Of a stretch of DNA of 64,000 bases, positions 31,158 through 40,883 are shown in pieces. A program made the position numbers and the translations under genes. Every line of letters starts with the position of its first letter. Within the stretch, counting starts at the first letter, position 1. A model generated the notes under the pieces. The model worked only from the letters and a program-made list of their open reading frames with translations. It was not told where the DNA came from and did no database searches. The stretch comes from Blastococcus aggregatus (GTDB taxonomy: Bacteria; Actinomycetota; Actinomycetes; Mycobacteriales; Geodermatophilaceae). The stretch covers positions 1-64,000 of the forward strand of contig NZ_OBQI01000002.1 of NCBI RefSeq assembly GCF_900221005.1. The letters run 5' to 3'.

Positions 31158-32129
31158 ATGACCGCACCGCACGATCCCGACGCCGGCCAGGTCCGCCCTG
31201 GCCGGCGTCGGCCGTGGTCCCGGAGGTGGCTCCGGGCAGCCGTCGCGACCGCGCTGCTGGTCCTCCTCGCCGTCGGTGTCGACGCCGCCCTCCTCGCCGC
31301 CCGGATGGGGCAGGTCCAGGTGGACCTCCGCGCCGACGACGGGGACGGCCGCACCTGGGTGCTCGTCGGGCTCGACTCGCGCGAGTCCCTGCCCGCCGGC
31401 GCGGGAGCAGACGCTTTCGGGAGCACCGAGGAGGTCCCGGGCAGCCGGGCGGACGTCGTGCTGGTGGTCCACCGGACCGACGCCGGCACACGGGTCCTGT
31501 CGGTTCCTCGCGACCTGCTGGTCACCGACGGGAGTCACACCGGCCGGCTGGCACTCAGCTGGCTGCGCGGGCCGCAGGCCACGGTCGCCGCACTGTGCGG
31601 GCTGGGCATCCCCACCGACCACCTGGTCACCGTCGACCTCGCCGGTTTCACCGATCTCGTGGACGCCGTCGGCGGGGTGGACGTCGACCTGCCCGGACCG
31701 GTCCGCGACCCGCAGGCAGGACTGCTGCTCACCGGTTCCGGGCGACAGGAGCTGGACGGCGCGACAGCTCTGGCCCTCGTCCGCTCCCGGCACCCGGAGA
31801 TGCCGGCGGACGGCGGCTGGGAGCCGGCGCCCGTCGACCCCGACGGGCGCGCCGCGACGGCGGCCCAGGTGCTCGGGGCACTGCTGGAGCGCGTGGCCGA
31901 CGCCCGCTCCCAGCCCTGGCGCCTGCAGAGGACGGCGTGGGCCGCCTCCGGCGCCATGTCCCTGGACCCCGGCACCTCGCTCGCCGACCTCGCGGCGCTG
32001 GCCGGCACGGAGCTCACCGCGGCCACCGTGCTGCCTGCGAGCCCGCCCGTCGAGGGCGCCCTGCTCCGCCTGCCCACGGCCGGCACGACCGCCGCGGTCG
32101 CCACGGCCGGCCTGGCCTGCGGCGGCTGA
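31158..32129 (+). CDS. LytR-CpsA-Psr (LCP) family protein
   Basis: A 323-residue membrane-anchored LCP protein: one transmembrane helix (about residues 27-48) followed by an external catalytic domain. The domain shows WVLVGLDSRE, DVVLVVHRTDAGTRVLSVPRDLLV and LVDAVGGVDVDLPGP, the LCP pyrophosphate-binding core with Arg and Asp residues. LCP enzymes transfer lipid-linked glycopolymers to peptidoglycan (arabinogalactan or teichoic-acid-like polymers). It is probably co-transcribed with the sortase-anchored protein just upstream, suggesting joint cell-surface assembly. Confidence 0.85.
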   Translation: MTAPHDPDAGQVRPGRRRPWSRRWLRAAVATALLVLLAVGVDAALLAARMGQVQVDLRADDGDGRTWVLVGLDSRESLPAGAGADAFGSTEEVPGSRADVVLVVHRTDAGTRVLSVPRDLLVTDGSHTGRLALSWLRGPQATVAALCGLGIPTDHLVTVDLAGFTDLVDAVGGVDVDLPGPVRDPQAGLLLTGSGRQELDGATALALVRSRHPEMPADGGWEPAPVDPDGRAATAAQVLGALLERVADARSQPWRLQRTAWAASGAMSLDPGTSLADLAALAGTELTAATVLPASPPVEGALLRLPTAGTTAAVATAGLACGG

Positions 32130-32241
32130 CCCGGCGACGCGCGGCCGCCCTGGCCGGTGGCCGCCGGGCACGCCTGGCACTATGAGCGGGTCAGCGTCCT
32201 GCGAGCTGACCAAGGACACAGCAGCGTCGCGAGGAGAGCAC

Positions 32242-32568
32242 GTGAGCGAGCAGACGCACCGGGATCGGATCTCGATCGACGACCCCGGCACCGAGCGGGT
32301 CAACCAGCCCGGGCGCGAGGAGGGCGTGGTCCGCGCCGGTGCGCACCCCGTCGAGCACGAGGAGCCGGCCGACTGGGGCTGGCACGGCGAGACGGGCAGG
32401 AAGGGGCGCTTCGGCGCCTGGATCGCCGTGCTCGTGACGCTCAGCTACCTGATCGGCAACCACGAGGGGCGCGTCGAGGACCTGTGGGTGCTCGGCATCG
32501 CTGTCGTGCTCGTCGTGATCCTGGTCTGGGACATGTTCCGCAGGAAGAACGCCTGGCGCAGCCGCTGA
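32242..32568 (+). CDS. DUF2631-type small membrane protein
   Basis: A 108-residue protein: acidic N-terminal half (PVEHEEPADWGWHGE), then two hydrophobic segments separated by a short loop and a basic C-terminus (DMFRRKNAWRSR). The DWGWHGE motif and overall plan match DUF2631 proteins, found widely in actinobacteria and of unknown function. GTG 32242 was chosen because GAGGAGA lies at proper spacing; an ATG at 32182 is the alternative. A strong terminator hairpin follows 14 bases after the stop. Confidence 0.8.
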   Translation: MSEQTHRDRISIDDPGTERVNQPGREEGVVRAGAHPVEHEEPADWGWHGETGRKGRFGAWIAVLVTLSYLIGNHEGRVEDLWVLGIAVVLVVILVWDMFRRKNAWRSR

Positions 32569-32582
32569 CCGCGCTGCGGTCG

Positions 32583-32625
32583 ACGACGAAGGGCTCGCTC
32601 CGTCCCGGGGCGGGCCCTTCGTCGT
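32583..32625 (+). terminator. strong terminator hairpin after the DUF2631 gene
   Basis: ACGACGAAGGGC (32583-32594) and GCCCTTCGTCGT (32614-32625) form a perfect 12-bp stem with a 19-base loop. It lies between the DUF2631 gene and the secreted protein at 32749, which must have its own promoter in 32626-32748. Confidence 0.75.
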
Positions 32626-32748
32626 TCCGGCACCCGGACCGAGGCCTTCCGGGACACGTCCACGCCGTACTCCGGAGCTGAACGGCCCGGCACCGTACCC
32701 TTCCGCCGGAGCTCGGGCACGCCGGGCCGTGCGCCCGACGGAGTGCCC

Positions 32749-33768
32749 ATGCCCCGCCTGCTCGCCCTGGTCGTCGTACTCGCCGCTGTCGTCGCCGGCC
32801 TGCTCATCCCGGTGACGGACGCCGTCGCCGCCCCGGCGGTGATCGTGTCGCCCACGACCGTCAACCCCGGAGGCTCGTTCACCGTCTCGGGCACCGGCTG
32901 CGGGGGCCCCGACCAGGCCCCGCCGAACACCGAGGAGCACCCCTGGAGGGTGTGGGTGGGCATGGGATGGATCAACGGGACGGTCCCGAGGACCGCTCCC
33001 GACGGCTCCTGGTCGGTGACCTTGCGGACCGACGCCACGCACCCGACCGGATCGGGCTTCGTCGTTGCGCACTGCGACCGTCCGGGCGCCCGGGTCTTCT
33101 CCTACGAGCAGGTGCGGCTGTTCATCATGCCCGCCACGCCTCCGCCGGTCGCTGCGCCGGTTCCGGCGCCGGTCACCCCTCCGGCGCCTCCGCCCGTGGC
33201 CCGCCCGACCGTGCCGCGGAGCTCTGCGCCCGCACCCGCGTCGCCGCCCAGCGCCGCACCGCGGACCACGACACCCACCACGCCACCCTCGTCAGCGGCG
33301 CCCTCCACGTCTCCGGCCAGCCCCGGCCCTTCGGCCGCCTGCACGGACTGCGGGCGGCTGGCCGCCGAGGAGCCACTGGAGGCCGGGGAGCAGCTGAGCC
33401 TGAGCTGGACCGGCTTCCAGCCCGGCGAGCAGGTCACGGTGGTCATGCGCTCGGAGCCCGTCACGCTGGGCACGTTCACGACCGACGCCACGGGCACCGT
33501 CACCGCCGCGCTCCAGCTGCCCGACGAGGCGGAGGCCGGCGCGCACACCCTCACGTTCTCGGGTCCCCTCAGCGGCGACCTCGTCGTCCTGCCGTTCCGC
33601 GTCGCCGCGGCCGATGGTGCGGCGGCCTCCGCGGCCGGCTCGGCCGCCGAGGCCACGTCGGACGACGGGGCGCTCACGCCCTGGCTGGTCGGCGGCGGCC
33701 TCGCCGCCCTGCTGCTCGGAGCCGGCGGCGTCGCGCTGCACCGCCGTCGGACCGCCCCGGGCGTCTGA
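32749..33768 (+). CDS. secreted two-module surface protein, paralogue of 30265
   Basis: A 339-residue exported protein with the same plan as the gene at 30265: signal peptide, a module starting VIVSPTTVNPGGSFTVSGTGC, a long Pro/Ser/Thr linker, a module reading FQPGEQVTVVMRSEP, and a C-terminal hydrophobic helix plus HRRR. It lacks a clear L(P/A)xTG motif before the helix, so it is probably a membrane-anchored rather than sortase-anchored relative. The linker (about residues 125-200) is low complexity. GTG at 32743 is an alternative start. Confidence 0.75.
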   Translation: MPRLLALVVVLAAVVAGLLIPVTDAVAAPAVIVSPTTVNPGGSFTVSGTGCGGPDQAPPNTEEHPWRVWVGMGWINGTVPRTAPDGSWSVTLRTDATHPTGSGFVVAHCDRPGARVFSYEQVRLFIMPATPPPVAAPVPAPVTPPAPPPVARPTVPRSSAPAPASPPSAAPRTTTPTTPPSSAAPSTSPASPGPSAACTDCGRLAAEEPLEAGEQLSLSWTGFQPGEQVTVVMRSEPVTLGTFTTDATGTVTAALQLPDEAEAGAHTLTFSGPLSGDLVVLPFRVAAADGAAASAAGSAAEATSDDGALTPWLVGGGLAALLLGAGGVALHRRRTAPGV

Positions 33769-33777
33769 CCGACAGGG

Positions 33778-34494
33778 TCAGGCGACGGTGACGCCGATCG
33801 CCGCGCCGATGAGGTAGGTGATGCCTGCGGCCGCCGCGCCGAAGAGCAGCTGGCGTCCGGCGGAGAACCACCAGGGCCGCGGGGTGAAGAGCGAGGACAG
33901 CGCCCCGGCGACGACCAGCCCGATGCCGCCGCACAGCAGAGCCGGCCACAGCACCGCGACGCCGAACAGGTAGGGCAGCAGCGGGATCAGTGCACCGACG
34001 CCGAAGGTGACGAAGGAGGAGACGGCGGCCGTCATCGGCGACGGCTTGTCCTCGGGACTCAGGCCCAGCTCGGCGACGACGTGCAGGCGCAGCGCCGTCT
34101 CCGGGTCGCGGGACAGCTGGACGGCTACCTCGCGGGCCAACGCCTCGTCGACTCCGCGCACCTGCAGCATCTGGGTCAGCTCCCGCAGCTCCCCCTCGGG
34201 ATTGCGCTCGAGCTCGCGCCGCTCCTTCTCCACCTCGCGGTCGAGCTGCTCGTTCTGCGTCTTCACCGAGGTGTACTCGCCGAGCGACATGGAGATCGCG
34301 CCGGCGACCAGGCTCGCGACGCCCGCCAGGACGATCGCCCGAGGTGCCGCGCCACCGCCGCCGACACCGGCCACCAGGGCGGTGTTGGTGACCAGCCCGT
34401 CCATGGCACCGAACACGGCCGCCCGCAGCCAGCCACCGGAGACGTCGGAATGGCTGTGGTCGTGCGCTTCTGCCTGCGGCGTCGACGCGCTCAC
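33778..34494 (-). CDS. VIT1/CCC1-family membrane protein (putative Fe/Mn transporter)
   Basis: A 238-residue protein with the VIT/CCC1 fold: five membrane helices and, between helices two and three, a charged cytosolic region ([18 protein letters not shown] and [12 protein letters not shown]) that binds metal in this family. The first helix has [16 protein letters not shown] and the second [13 protein letters not shown], both signature motifs. It would move Fe2+ or Mn2+ out of the cytosol. The start GTG overlaps the rlmN stop, so the two are probably co-transcribed. The His-rich start (AHDHSHS) is a feature of this subgroup. Confidence 0.87.
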   Translation of the reverse strand: MSASTPQAEAHDHSHSDVSGGWLRAAVFGAMDGLVTNTALVAGVGGGGAAPRAIVLAGVASLVAGAISMSLGEYTSVKTQNEQLDREVEKERRELERNPEGELRELTQMLQVRGVDEALAREVAVQLSRDPETALRLHVVAELGLSPEDKPSPMTAAVSSFVTFGVGALIPLLPYLFGVAVLWPALLCGGIGLVVAGALSSLFTPRPWWFSAGRQLLFGAAAAGITYLIGAAIGVTVA

Positions 34495-35675
34495 GCGTCG
34501 CCCTCGGCACCCAGCTCGACGGGCGGCTCGACCGGCTCCGCCGACGGGGTGGGCAGGGCGACGCTCGGCACGCCGTCGACCTGGTCGGCCGCGGCGAGCT
34601 GGCCGCAGGCGCCGTCGATGTCCTGGCCGCGGGTGTCGCGCACCGTCGTCGGCACGCCGGCGGCGCGCAGCCGGGCGACGAACTCGCGCTGGGCCGGCAG
34701 CGGGCTGGCGTCCCACTTGCTGCCCGGCGTGGGGTTGAGCGGGATCAGGTTGACGTGCGCGAGCTTGCCGGCGAGGAGCTTGCCGAGCAGGTCGGCCCGG
34801 AACGGCTGGTCGTTGACGTCGCGGATCAGCGCGTACTCCACCGAGTAGCGGCGGCCGGTCCGCTTCGCGTAGGCGTCGGCGGCGTCCACGACCTCGCCGA
34901 CCTTCCAGCGGGTGTTGATCGGCACGAGTGTGTCGCGCAGCTCGTCGTCCGGGGCGTGCAGGCTCACCGCGAGGGTGACGTTGAGGCCCTCGTCGGTCAG
35001 CCGGCGGATGGCCGGGACCAGACCGACGGTGGAGACGGTGACCGAGCGCTGTGCCAGGCCCAGGCCGTGCGGGGCGGGGGTCAGCAGCGCGTCGAGGGTC
35101 TTGCGGACGCGGGGGTAGTTGGCCAGCGGCTCCCCCATGCCCATGAAGACCACGTTGGACAACCGCCCGGGGCCCCCGGCGATCTCGCCGTTCGCCATCG
35201 CCGCGGAGGCGGCGACCGCCTGGCCGATGATCTCGGCGGCGGACAGGTTACGGGTCAGCCCCTGCTGGCCGGTGGCGCAGAACGGGCAGGCCATGCCGCA
35301 CCCGGCCTGGCTGGAGATGCAGACGGTGGCGCGGCCGGGATAGCGCATGAGCACGCTCTCCACGAGCGCGCCGTCGTGCAGGCGCCACAGCGTCTTGCGG
35401 GTGCGCCCGTCGTCGGCGGTCTGGTGCCGGACGACGGTCAGCAGGCCGGGCAGCAGCGCCTCGGTGAGCGTCTCGCGGACGGCCGCGGGCAGGTCGGTCA
35501 TCTGCTCCGGGTCGGTGACCCCGCGGTAGAAGTGCCGGGCCAGCTGGTCGGCGCGGAAGGCCGGCTGCCCGAGTTCGGCGACCGCCGCGCGGGCCTCGTC
35601 GCGGGTGAGGTCGGCGAGGTGGCGCGGCGGCTTGCCGCGGCGGGGGGCGTCGAAGACGAGGGGCAGGGCAGTCAT
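34491..35675 (-). CDS. rlmN: dual-specificity RNA methyltransferase RlmN
   Basis: Radical-SAM enzyme that methylates C2 of A2503 in 23S rRNA and A37 in some tRNAs, aiding accuracy and drug tolerance. The 394-residue protein has the radical-SAM cluster motif [17 protein letters not shown], and the conserved [11 protein letters not shown] near the C-terminus, which carries the mechanism cysteine. The C-terminal ~35 residues (Pro/Glu-rich) are non-conserved. ATG 35675 is the family start; longer readings are antisense to ppk2. Confidence 0.95.
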   Translation of the reverse strand: MTALPLVFDAPRRGKPPRHLADLTRDEARAAVAELGQPAFRADQLARHFYRGVTDPEQMTDLPAAVRETLTEALLPGLLTVVRHQTADDGRTRKTLWRLHDGALVESVLMRYPGRATVCISSQAGCGMACPFCATGQQGLTRNLSAAEIIGQAVAASAAMANGEIAGGPGRLSNVVFMGMGEPLANYPRVRKTLDALLTPAPHGLGLAQRSVTVSTVGLVPAIRRLTDEGLNVTLAVSLHAPDDELRDTLVPINTRWKVGEVVDAADAYAKRTGRRYSVEYALIRDVNDQPFRADLLGKLLAGKLAHVNLIPLNPTPGSKWDASPLPAQREFVARLRAAGVPTTVRDTRGQDIDGACGQLAAADQVDGVPSVALPTPSAEPVEPPVELGAEGDA

Positions 35676-35766
35676 GGCGGCTCCATCGTCCCACTCCCCC
35701 GGCCCGTGCAGCCCTCCGGAGACCGAACTCACCCCGTCCGGACGATCCCTGGCAGGGTCTGCGGTC

Positions 35767-36537
35767 ATGAGCCGGCTCGCGGACGTCGACCTGACCGCCT
35801 CCCTCGACAAGAAGGAGTCGGCCGACCAGCTCGCCGCCGTGCAGCAGCGGCTGACCCATCTGCGCCTGCTGCTGGGCGGGCAGATCGGCCCGGGCGAGCT
35901 GGGCCCGCCGCTGCTGGTGCTCTTCGAGGGCTGGGACGCCTCGGGCAAGGGCGGGGCGATCAAGCGGCTGGTCGAGCCGCTCGACCCCCGGCACGCCCGG
36001 GTCGCGCAGTTCGCCGCGCCCACCTCCGACGAGAAGCGGCACCACTTCCTGTGGCGCTTCTGGCCGGTGCTGCCGGGCTGGGGCGGGATGACCGTCCTCG
36101 ACCGCACCTGGTACGGCCGGGTGCTGGTGGAGCGGGTGGAGGGCTTCGCCACCGAGGAGACGTGGCGCCGGGCCTACCGGGAGATCGTCGACCTGGAGAC
36201 GACGCTGGCGGCCGAGGGCACGGTGCTGGTCAAGTTCTGGATGCACGTCTCGGCCGAGGAGCAGCTGCAGCGCTTCGAGTCGCGCCGGGCCGACCCGTAC
36301 AAGGCCTGGAAGCTGACCGACGAGGACTGGCGGAACCGGGAGAAGCGGCCCGAGTACGAGGCTGCGGTCGAGGAGATGCTCGAGCGCACCGACCACCCGG
36401 CGGGCCCGTGGCACGTCGTCGCCGCGGAGGACAAGCGCTGGGCACGCGTGTTCGTGGTCCGCACCGTCTGCGAGGCGATCGAGCGCGCCCTCGCCGCGCG
36501 CGGCATCGACGCCGATCCGCCGCTGACCGGCGGCTAG
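35767..36537 (+). CDS. ppk2: polyphosphate kinase 2 family protein
   Basis: A 256-residue PPK2, probably phosphorylating ADP or AMP/GMP at the expense of polyphosphate. Walker A reads [17 protein letters not shown], the Walker B/lid region has [18 protein letters not shown], and the C-terminal DEDWRNREK is characteristic. It resembles class II/III PPK2; nucleoside-phosphate preference cannot be decided from sequence here. The last four bases overlap the convergent TrmH-family gene. It is divergent from rlmN across a 91-base spacer. Confidence 0.9.
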   Translation: MSRLADVDLTASLDKKESADQLAAVQQRLTHLRLLLGGQIGPGELGPPLLVLFEGWDASGKGGAIKRLVEPLDPRHARVAQFAAPTSDEKRHHFLWRFWPVLPGWGGMTVLDRTWYGRVLVERVEGFATEETWRRAYREIVDLETTLAAEGTVLVKFWMHVSAEEQLQRFESRRADPYKAWKLTDEDWRNREKRPEYEAAVEEMLERTDHPAGPWHVVAAEDKRWARVFVVRTVCEAIERALAARGIDADPPLTGG

Positions 36538-37175
36538 CCGATCCGCGCGTGCTGGCGGACCCAGGCGTGCATCGCGATGCCGGCGGCCACGCCCACGTTG
36601 ATCGACCGGGTCGAGCCGAACTGCGCGATCGAGACGGTGAGCGAGGCACCGGCCCGCGCCTCCTCCGTGAGCCCGGGCCCCTCCTGCCCGAACAGCAGCA
36701 GGCAGCGCTCGGGCAGGACGGCGGTCTCGATCGGCACGGCGCCGGGGTGGTTGTCGACGGCGACCACCGGCACCCGCTCGGCGGCGGCGAAGGCCAGCAG
36801 CTCGCCGACGTCGGCGTGGTGGCGCAGGTGCTGGTACCGGTCGGTGACCATGGCGCCCCGCCGGTTCCACCTGCGGCGGCCCACGATGTGCACCTCCGCG
36901 GCGAGGAAGGCGTTGGCCGTGCGCACCACCGTGCCGATGTTCGCGTCGTGCCCGAAGTTCTCGATCGCCACGGAGAAGCCGTGCCGACGGTGGTCGAGAT
37001 CGGCGACGATCGCCTCGACGGTCCAGTAGCGGTACCGGTCGACGACGTTGCGCCGGTCGCCCCCGGCGAGGAGCTCGGGGTCGTAGCGCGGGTCCTCCGG
37101 CCAGGGGCCCACCCAGGGGCCGACACCGACCGTCGTCCCCCAGTCGGTGGGGCCGGGCAGCTGGTCGTCGGGCAC
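36534..37175 (-). CDS. TrmH (SpoU)-family RNA 2'-O-methyltransferase
   Basis: A 213-residue SPOUT methyltransferase. The trefoil-knot motifs appear in order: NIGTVVRTANAF, LLFGQEGPGLT and SINVGVAAGIAMHAWVRQ. So it methylates a ribose 2'-OH in rRNA or tRNA with S-adenosylmethionine; no N-terminal substrate-binding domain characteristic of RlmB or TrmH is obvious, so the target is unclear. GTG 37175 opens 18 bases from the divergent DUF952-GNAT gene. Confidence 0.87.
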   Translation of the reverse strand: MPDDQLPGPTDWGTTVGVGPWVGPWPEDPRYDPELLAGGDRRNVVDRYRYWTVEAIVADLDHRRHGFSVAIENFGHDANIGTVVRTANAFLAAEVHIVGRRRWNRRGAMVTDRYQHLRHHADVGELLAFAAAERVPVVAVDNHPGAVPIETAVLPERCLLLFGQEGPGLTEEARAGASLTVSIAQFGSTRSINVGVAAGIAMHAWVRQHARIG

Positions 37176-37192
37176 GCAGGCAGGATCGCAGG

Positions 37193-38305
37193 GTGGCTGC
37201 CGACGTCTACGTCCACCTGATCGAACCCGCTGCCTGGCGGGCGGCGCTGGAGCTGGGCGCGGTGCGCCCGCCGTCGCTGGACGCCGTCGGGTTCGTGCAC
37301 CTGTCGACGCCGGAGCAGGTGCACCTGCCGGCGGAGGCGCTCTTCCCCGGCCGGCGCGACCTGGTGCTGCTCGTCGTCGACCCGGCCCGGCTGACCGACC
37401 CGGTGCGGCTCGAACCCGGCCGGCCCGAGGACCCGGCCGGGATGCTGTTCCCGCACCTCTACGGCCCGCTGCCGACGCGCGCCGTCGTCGCCGTCGTCCC
37501 GTACCGGCCGCCGGTGCAGCCGGTGCTGCCCTCCCCCGGCGATCCGCTCGCCCGGGCGCTGGCGCTGTACACGTCGCTCCCGGTGCGCCGGGCCGTCGGC
37601 GTGGGTGACGTGCCCGGCGGCGTGGTGGTGCTCGATCCCGACGTCCCCGCCTCCCACGACAACAACCGGCTGCTGCTGACCTCCCCGGTCGACGCCGCGA
37701 CCGTGACCGCGACCGCCGAGGAGGTCGGCGGCAACGCCGGCTGGCCGTACCGGGCAGCGCTGCTGGGCTGGCCTGGCGCCGCCCCGGTCGCGGCGGAGCT
37801 GGGACGGGCGGGCTGGGAGGTGGAGCAGCTCGTGCTCATGGCCCGCTCCCCCGCCGACCCGCAGCCGGCAGCGACGCAGCGGGTGGAGGTCGTCGCGCAG
37901 ACCGAGGTGCACGACCTGTGGGAGCGCTCGTGGCGCCGGAACCTCGCGACGACCGGCGCACGGCTGGACGCCGTGGTCGGGCAGCTCGTGGGGCGGGAGC
38001 GGCTCAACGACCTCGTCGTCGCGGTGACCGACCTGGTGGTGCGCGAGGAGGGCCGGGTGGTCGCCGCCGCGCAGCTTCGCGTCGACGGCGCGACCGCCGC
38101 CGTGGAGTCGGTGATGACCGACCCCGGTTCCCGCGGCCGCGGGCACGCCGACGCGTTGCTGGCGCGGGCGCTGGAGCTCGCCGGGACGGCGGGCTGCGAC
38201 CTGGTGGTGCTGGAGGCGTCGGCGGACGACTGGCCGCGCGAGTGGTACGCCCGGCGGGGCTTCGCCGAGATCGGCCGGACCTGGTCGGTCAGCCGCGAGG
38301 CGTGA
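37193..38305 (+). CDS. fused DUF952-GNAT acetyltransferase
   Basis: A 370-residue protein with two apparent parts. Residues 1 to ~105 resemble DUF952 (VYVHLIEPAAWRAAL..GFVHLSTPEQV, PHLYGPLP), a small family of unknown function usually found alone. The rest is a GNAT acetyltransferase: the acetyl-CoA loop reads SRGRGHADALLARALELA and the end WYARRGFAEIGRTW. The link suggests the DUF952 unit supplies substrate recognition. No in-frame stop or start between the two halves, so a real fusion. The first codon is GTG. Confidence 0.8.
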   Translation: MAADVYVHLIEPAAWRAALELGAVRPPSLDAVGFVHLSTPEQVHLPAEALFPGRRDLVLLVVDPARLTDPVRLEPGRPEDPAGMLFPHLYGPLPTRAVVAVVPYRPPVQPVLPSPGDPLARALALYTSLPVRRAVGVGDVPGGVVVLDPDVPASHDNNRLLLTSPVDAATVTATAEEVGGNAGWPYRAALLGWPGAAPVAAELGRAGWEVEQLVLMARSPADPQPAATQRVEVVAQTEVHDLWERSWRRNLATTGARLDAVVGQLVGRERLNDLVVAVTDLVVREEGRVVAAAQLRVDGATAAVESVMTDPGSRGRGHADALLARALELAGTAGCDLVVLEASADDWPREWYARRGFAEIGRTWSVSREA

Positions 38306-38308
38306 GGC

Positions 38309-39415
38309 TCAGACGGGCGCGAGCAGCGACAGCAGCAGGTAGGCGACCGCGGCGGAGGGCAGCAAGGAGTCGAGACGGTCCATGATCCCGCCGTGCCCGG
38401 GCAGCAGGTTGCCCATGTCCTTGATCCCGAGATCCCGCTTGATCAGCGACTCCCCCAGATCGCCGATGGTCGCCGACAGGGCGAGGGCCACCCCGAAGAC
38501 CACCCCGCCCCACCACGGCTCGTGGAAGGTGAAGGTGAACAGGCAGACGCCGACGACCACGCAGGCCAGCACCGAGCCGGCCATCCCCTCCCACGACTTC
38601 TTCGGGCTGATCGACGGCGCCATCGGGTGCTTGCCGAAGAGCACGCCGGCCGCGTAGCCGCCGACGTCGCTGCAGACGACGGTGGCGATGAAGGCCAGGA
38701 CCCGGGCCACGCCGTCGTCGGGGACGGCCAGCAGGACGGCGAACCCGGCGAGCAACGGCACGTACAGGGCGACGAAGACACCGGCGGAGGCGTCGCGCAG
38801 GTAGCCGGCCGGACCGTCACCGAGCCGCCACAGCAGCACGGCCAGCACGGTGACCAGGAAACCGGTGACCAGCCCGGTCGGCCCGCGGGTCCAGGCGAGC
38901 ACCAGCATCGCCGGCACTCCGACGAGCAGCGGCACCAGCGGCGCGCGGAACGCGCCGGCCCGGAGCGCGCGGGTGAGCTCCACGACGCCCACGAGCATCG
39001 CCGCGACGACCAGGCCCACGAACGCCGCGCGCCAGATCAGCAGCGAGGCCAGCACCAGTCCGACGAGGCCGACACCCACGCCGATCGCGGCCTTCAGGTT
39101 CCGCCCGGCCCGGCCGTGCCCGGTCACGGGCTTCTCGGTCTCGGGCAGCTCGCCCGCGGGCACGTCGCTCATCGGCACCTCTTCCACCGGCCCCTGGTCC
39201 GCAGCGGCGGGCGGCACGACCGCCGGAGCCTCCACCGTGGCGTCGGGGGCTGGGGGTCGCGCGGAGACCGGTGGCAGCGGGGGCACCGACCGCGACCGGG
39301 ACACCGGACCGGTGTCCCGGTCGGATCGCCCGCCGGCGGGGCGGGAGCCCGTCGGTGGGAAGGGCGGAGCCTCCGGGCGCAGGGCGCCCGGGCGGTCGGC
39401 GGAAGGGGGTGTCAT
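38309..39415 (-). CDS. cdsA: phosphatidate cytidylyltransferase (CDP-diglyceride synthase)
   Basis: Membrane enzyme making CDP-diacylglycerol for all phospholipids. The 368-residue protein starts with ~110 disordered residues (Pro/Ala/Ser-rich), then about eight membrane helices. The C-terminus carries the family signature: SPKKSWEGMAGS, then LSATIGDLGESLIKRDLGIKDMG and GHGGIMDRLDSL. The N-terminal extension is longer than in E. coli but normal for actinobacteria. It follows frr in the conserved rpsB-tsf-pyrH-frr-cdsA order. Confidence 0.95.
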   Translation of the reverse strand: MTPPSADRPGALRPEAPPFPPTGSRPAGGRSDRDTGPVSRSRSVPPLPPVSARPPAPDATVEAPAVVPPAAADQGPVEEVPMSDVPAGELPETEKPVTGHGRAGRNLKAAIGVGVGLVGLVLASLLIWRAAFVGLVVAAMLVGVVELTRALRAGAFRAPLVPLLVGVPAMLVLAWTRGPTGLVTGFLVTVLAVLLWRLGDGPAGYLRDASAGVFVALYVPLLAGFAVLLAVPDDGVARVLAFIATVVCSDVGGYAAGVLFGKHPMAPSISPKKSWEGMAGSVLACVVVGVCLFTFTFHEPWWGGVVFGVALALSATIGDLGESLIKRDLGIKDMGNLLPGHGGIMDRLDSLLPSAAVAYLLLSLLAPV

Positions 39416-39437
39416 GGGCTCGGTCGGCCGTCGGAGG

Positions 39438-39995
39438 TCAGACCTCGAGCAGCTCGGTCTCCTTGTTCTTCATCGCCTCGTCGACCAGCGCGACGTGCTG
39501 CTCGGTGAGGGTGTCGAGCTCCTTCTCCGCGCGGCGGACGTCGTCCTCACCGGCCTCGCCGTCCTTGGCGATGCGGTCGAGCTCGTCCTTGGCGCGGCGG
39601 CGGATGTTGCGGATCGCCACCTTGGCGTCCTCGCCCTTGGACCGGGCCTGCTTGACCAGGTCGCGGCGCCGCTCCTCGGTCAGCTGCGGGAAGACCACCC
39701 GCAGGATCTGGCCGTCGTTGGTCGGGTTGACGCCGAGGTCGCTGTCGCGGATGGCCCGCTCGATGGCCGTCAGCTGGCTCATGTCGTAGGGCTTGATGAC
39801 GGCCATCCGCGCCTCGGGCACGGTGATCGACGCCATCTGCGGCACGGGCGTGTAGGCGCCGTAGTAGTCGACCATGATGCGGTTGAACATGGACGGTGCG
39901 GCCCGTCCGGTGCGGACGGACCCGAGGTCCTCCCGGGCGACCGACAGGGCCTTGTCCATCCGCTCCTCGGCATCGAGCAGGGTGTCGTCGATCAC
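39438..39995 (-). CDS. frr: ribosome recycling factor
   Basis: Splits post-termination ribosomes together with EF-G. The 185-residue protein has the full three-helix bundle plus the small domain; typical motifs are [27 protein letters not shown] and [29 protein letters not shown] 39995 gives the usual [13 protein letters not shown] start. A hairpin-forming 70-base spacer separates it from pyrH. Confidence 0.98.
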   Translation of the reverse strand: MIDDTLLDAEERMDKALSVAREDLGSVRTGRAAPSMFNRIMVDYYGAYTPVPQMASITVPEARMAVIKPYDMSQLTAIERAIRDSDLGVNPTNDGQILRVVFPQLTEERRRDLVKQARSKGEDAKVAIRNIRRRAKDELDRIAKDGEAGEDDVRRAEKELDTLTEQHVALVDEAMKNKETELLEV

Positions 39996-40011
39996 GGGTT
40001 GTCCCTCCTGC

Positions 40012-40032
40012 GGCGGCCGGACCGCGGCCGCC
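40012..40032 (-). promoter_or_regulatory. GC-rich hairpin between pyrH and frr
   Basis: GGCGGCCG and CGGCCGCC form a perfect 8-bp stem with a 5-base loop 17 bases upstream of the frr start. It could be an intercistronic stabiliser or a weak attenuator. No stronger statement is possible. Confidence 0.25.
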
Positions 40033-40065
40033 GTCGTCCTGGTCTGTGCGGATCGTGCGCCGGCG

Positions 40066-40836
40066 TCAGGCCGGTTGGCTGATCAGCGTGCCGATCCTCT
40101 CACCTGCGGTCGCCCGGGCGATGTTGCCGTCGCGCAGCAGGTTGAACACCACGATGGGCATCCGGTTCTCCATCGCCAGGCTGATCGCCGTCGCATCGGC
40201 GACCTTGAGCTCGTCGGCAAGCACGGTGGCGTAGTCGAGGTCGTGGTACATCGTGGCCGCCGGGTTCGTCCGGGGGTCGTCGTCGTACACGCCGTCGACG
40301 CCGTTCTTGGCCATCAGCAGCACCTGGCAGCCGATCTCCATGGCGCGCTGGGCGGCGACGGTGTCGGTCGAGAAGTACGGCATGCCGGCGCCGGCGCCGA
40401 AGATGACCAGCCGGCCCTTCTCCAGGTGCCGCACCGCCTTGCGCGGGATGTAGGGCTCGGCGACCTGGCCCATCGTGATCGCCGTCTGCACCCGGGTCTC
40501 CAGGCCCACCTGCTCGCAGAACGCCTGCAGGGCGAGCGCGTTCATCACCGTGCCGAGCATGCCCATGTAGTCGGCGTGTCGACGGTCCATGCCCGCCTGT
40601 GCGAGCTCCGCACCGCGGAAGAAGTTGCCGCCCCCGACGACGACGGCGACCTGCGTCCCCTTGTGCACCACCTCGGCCAGCTGCTCGGCGATGCTGTGCA
40701 CGATGCCGGAGTCGATGCCGACCTTGCCGCCGCCGAAGGCCTCACCGGAGAGCTTGAGCAGCACGCGCTTGTAGCCGCTGCCGTCGGCGGGCTGGAACGC
40801 GGTGGGCGCGGACAGCGGTGCGGTCGTCTCGGTCAA
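40066..40836 (-). CDS. pyrH: uridylate kinase
   Basis: Hexameric bacterial UMP kinase (amino-acid-kinase fold) converting UMP to UDP, allosterically controlled by GTP and UTP in the family. The 256-residue protein has [15 protein letters not shown] at its first strand, [10 protein letters not shown] and the [14 protein letters not shown] segment. The start is TTG at 40836: no ATG or GTG exists in frame before the first strand, and the preceding GAGGGA can serve as Shine-Dalgarno. It is separated from tsf by a strong terminator, so it has its own promoter. Confidence 0.97.
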   Translation of the reverse strand: MTETTAPLSAPTAFQPADGSGYKRVLLKLSGEAFGGGKVGIDSGIVHSIAEQLAEVVHKGTQVAVVVGGGNFFRGAELAQAGMDRRHADYMGMLGTVMNALALQAFCEQVGLETRVQTAITMGQVAEPYIPRKAVRHLEKGRLVIFGAGAGMPYFSTDTVAAQRAMEIGCQVLLMAKNGVDGVYDDDPRTNPAATMYHDLDYATVLADELKVADATAISLAMENRMPIVVFNLLRDGNIARATAGERIGTLISQPA

Positions 40837-40883
40837 CGCGTCATCCCTCGTTCGACATCAGTGGGTTGATCCTGCCGTACAGG

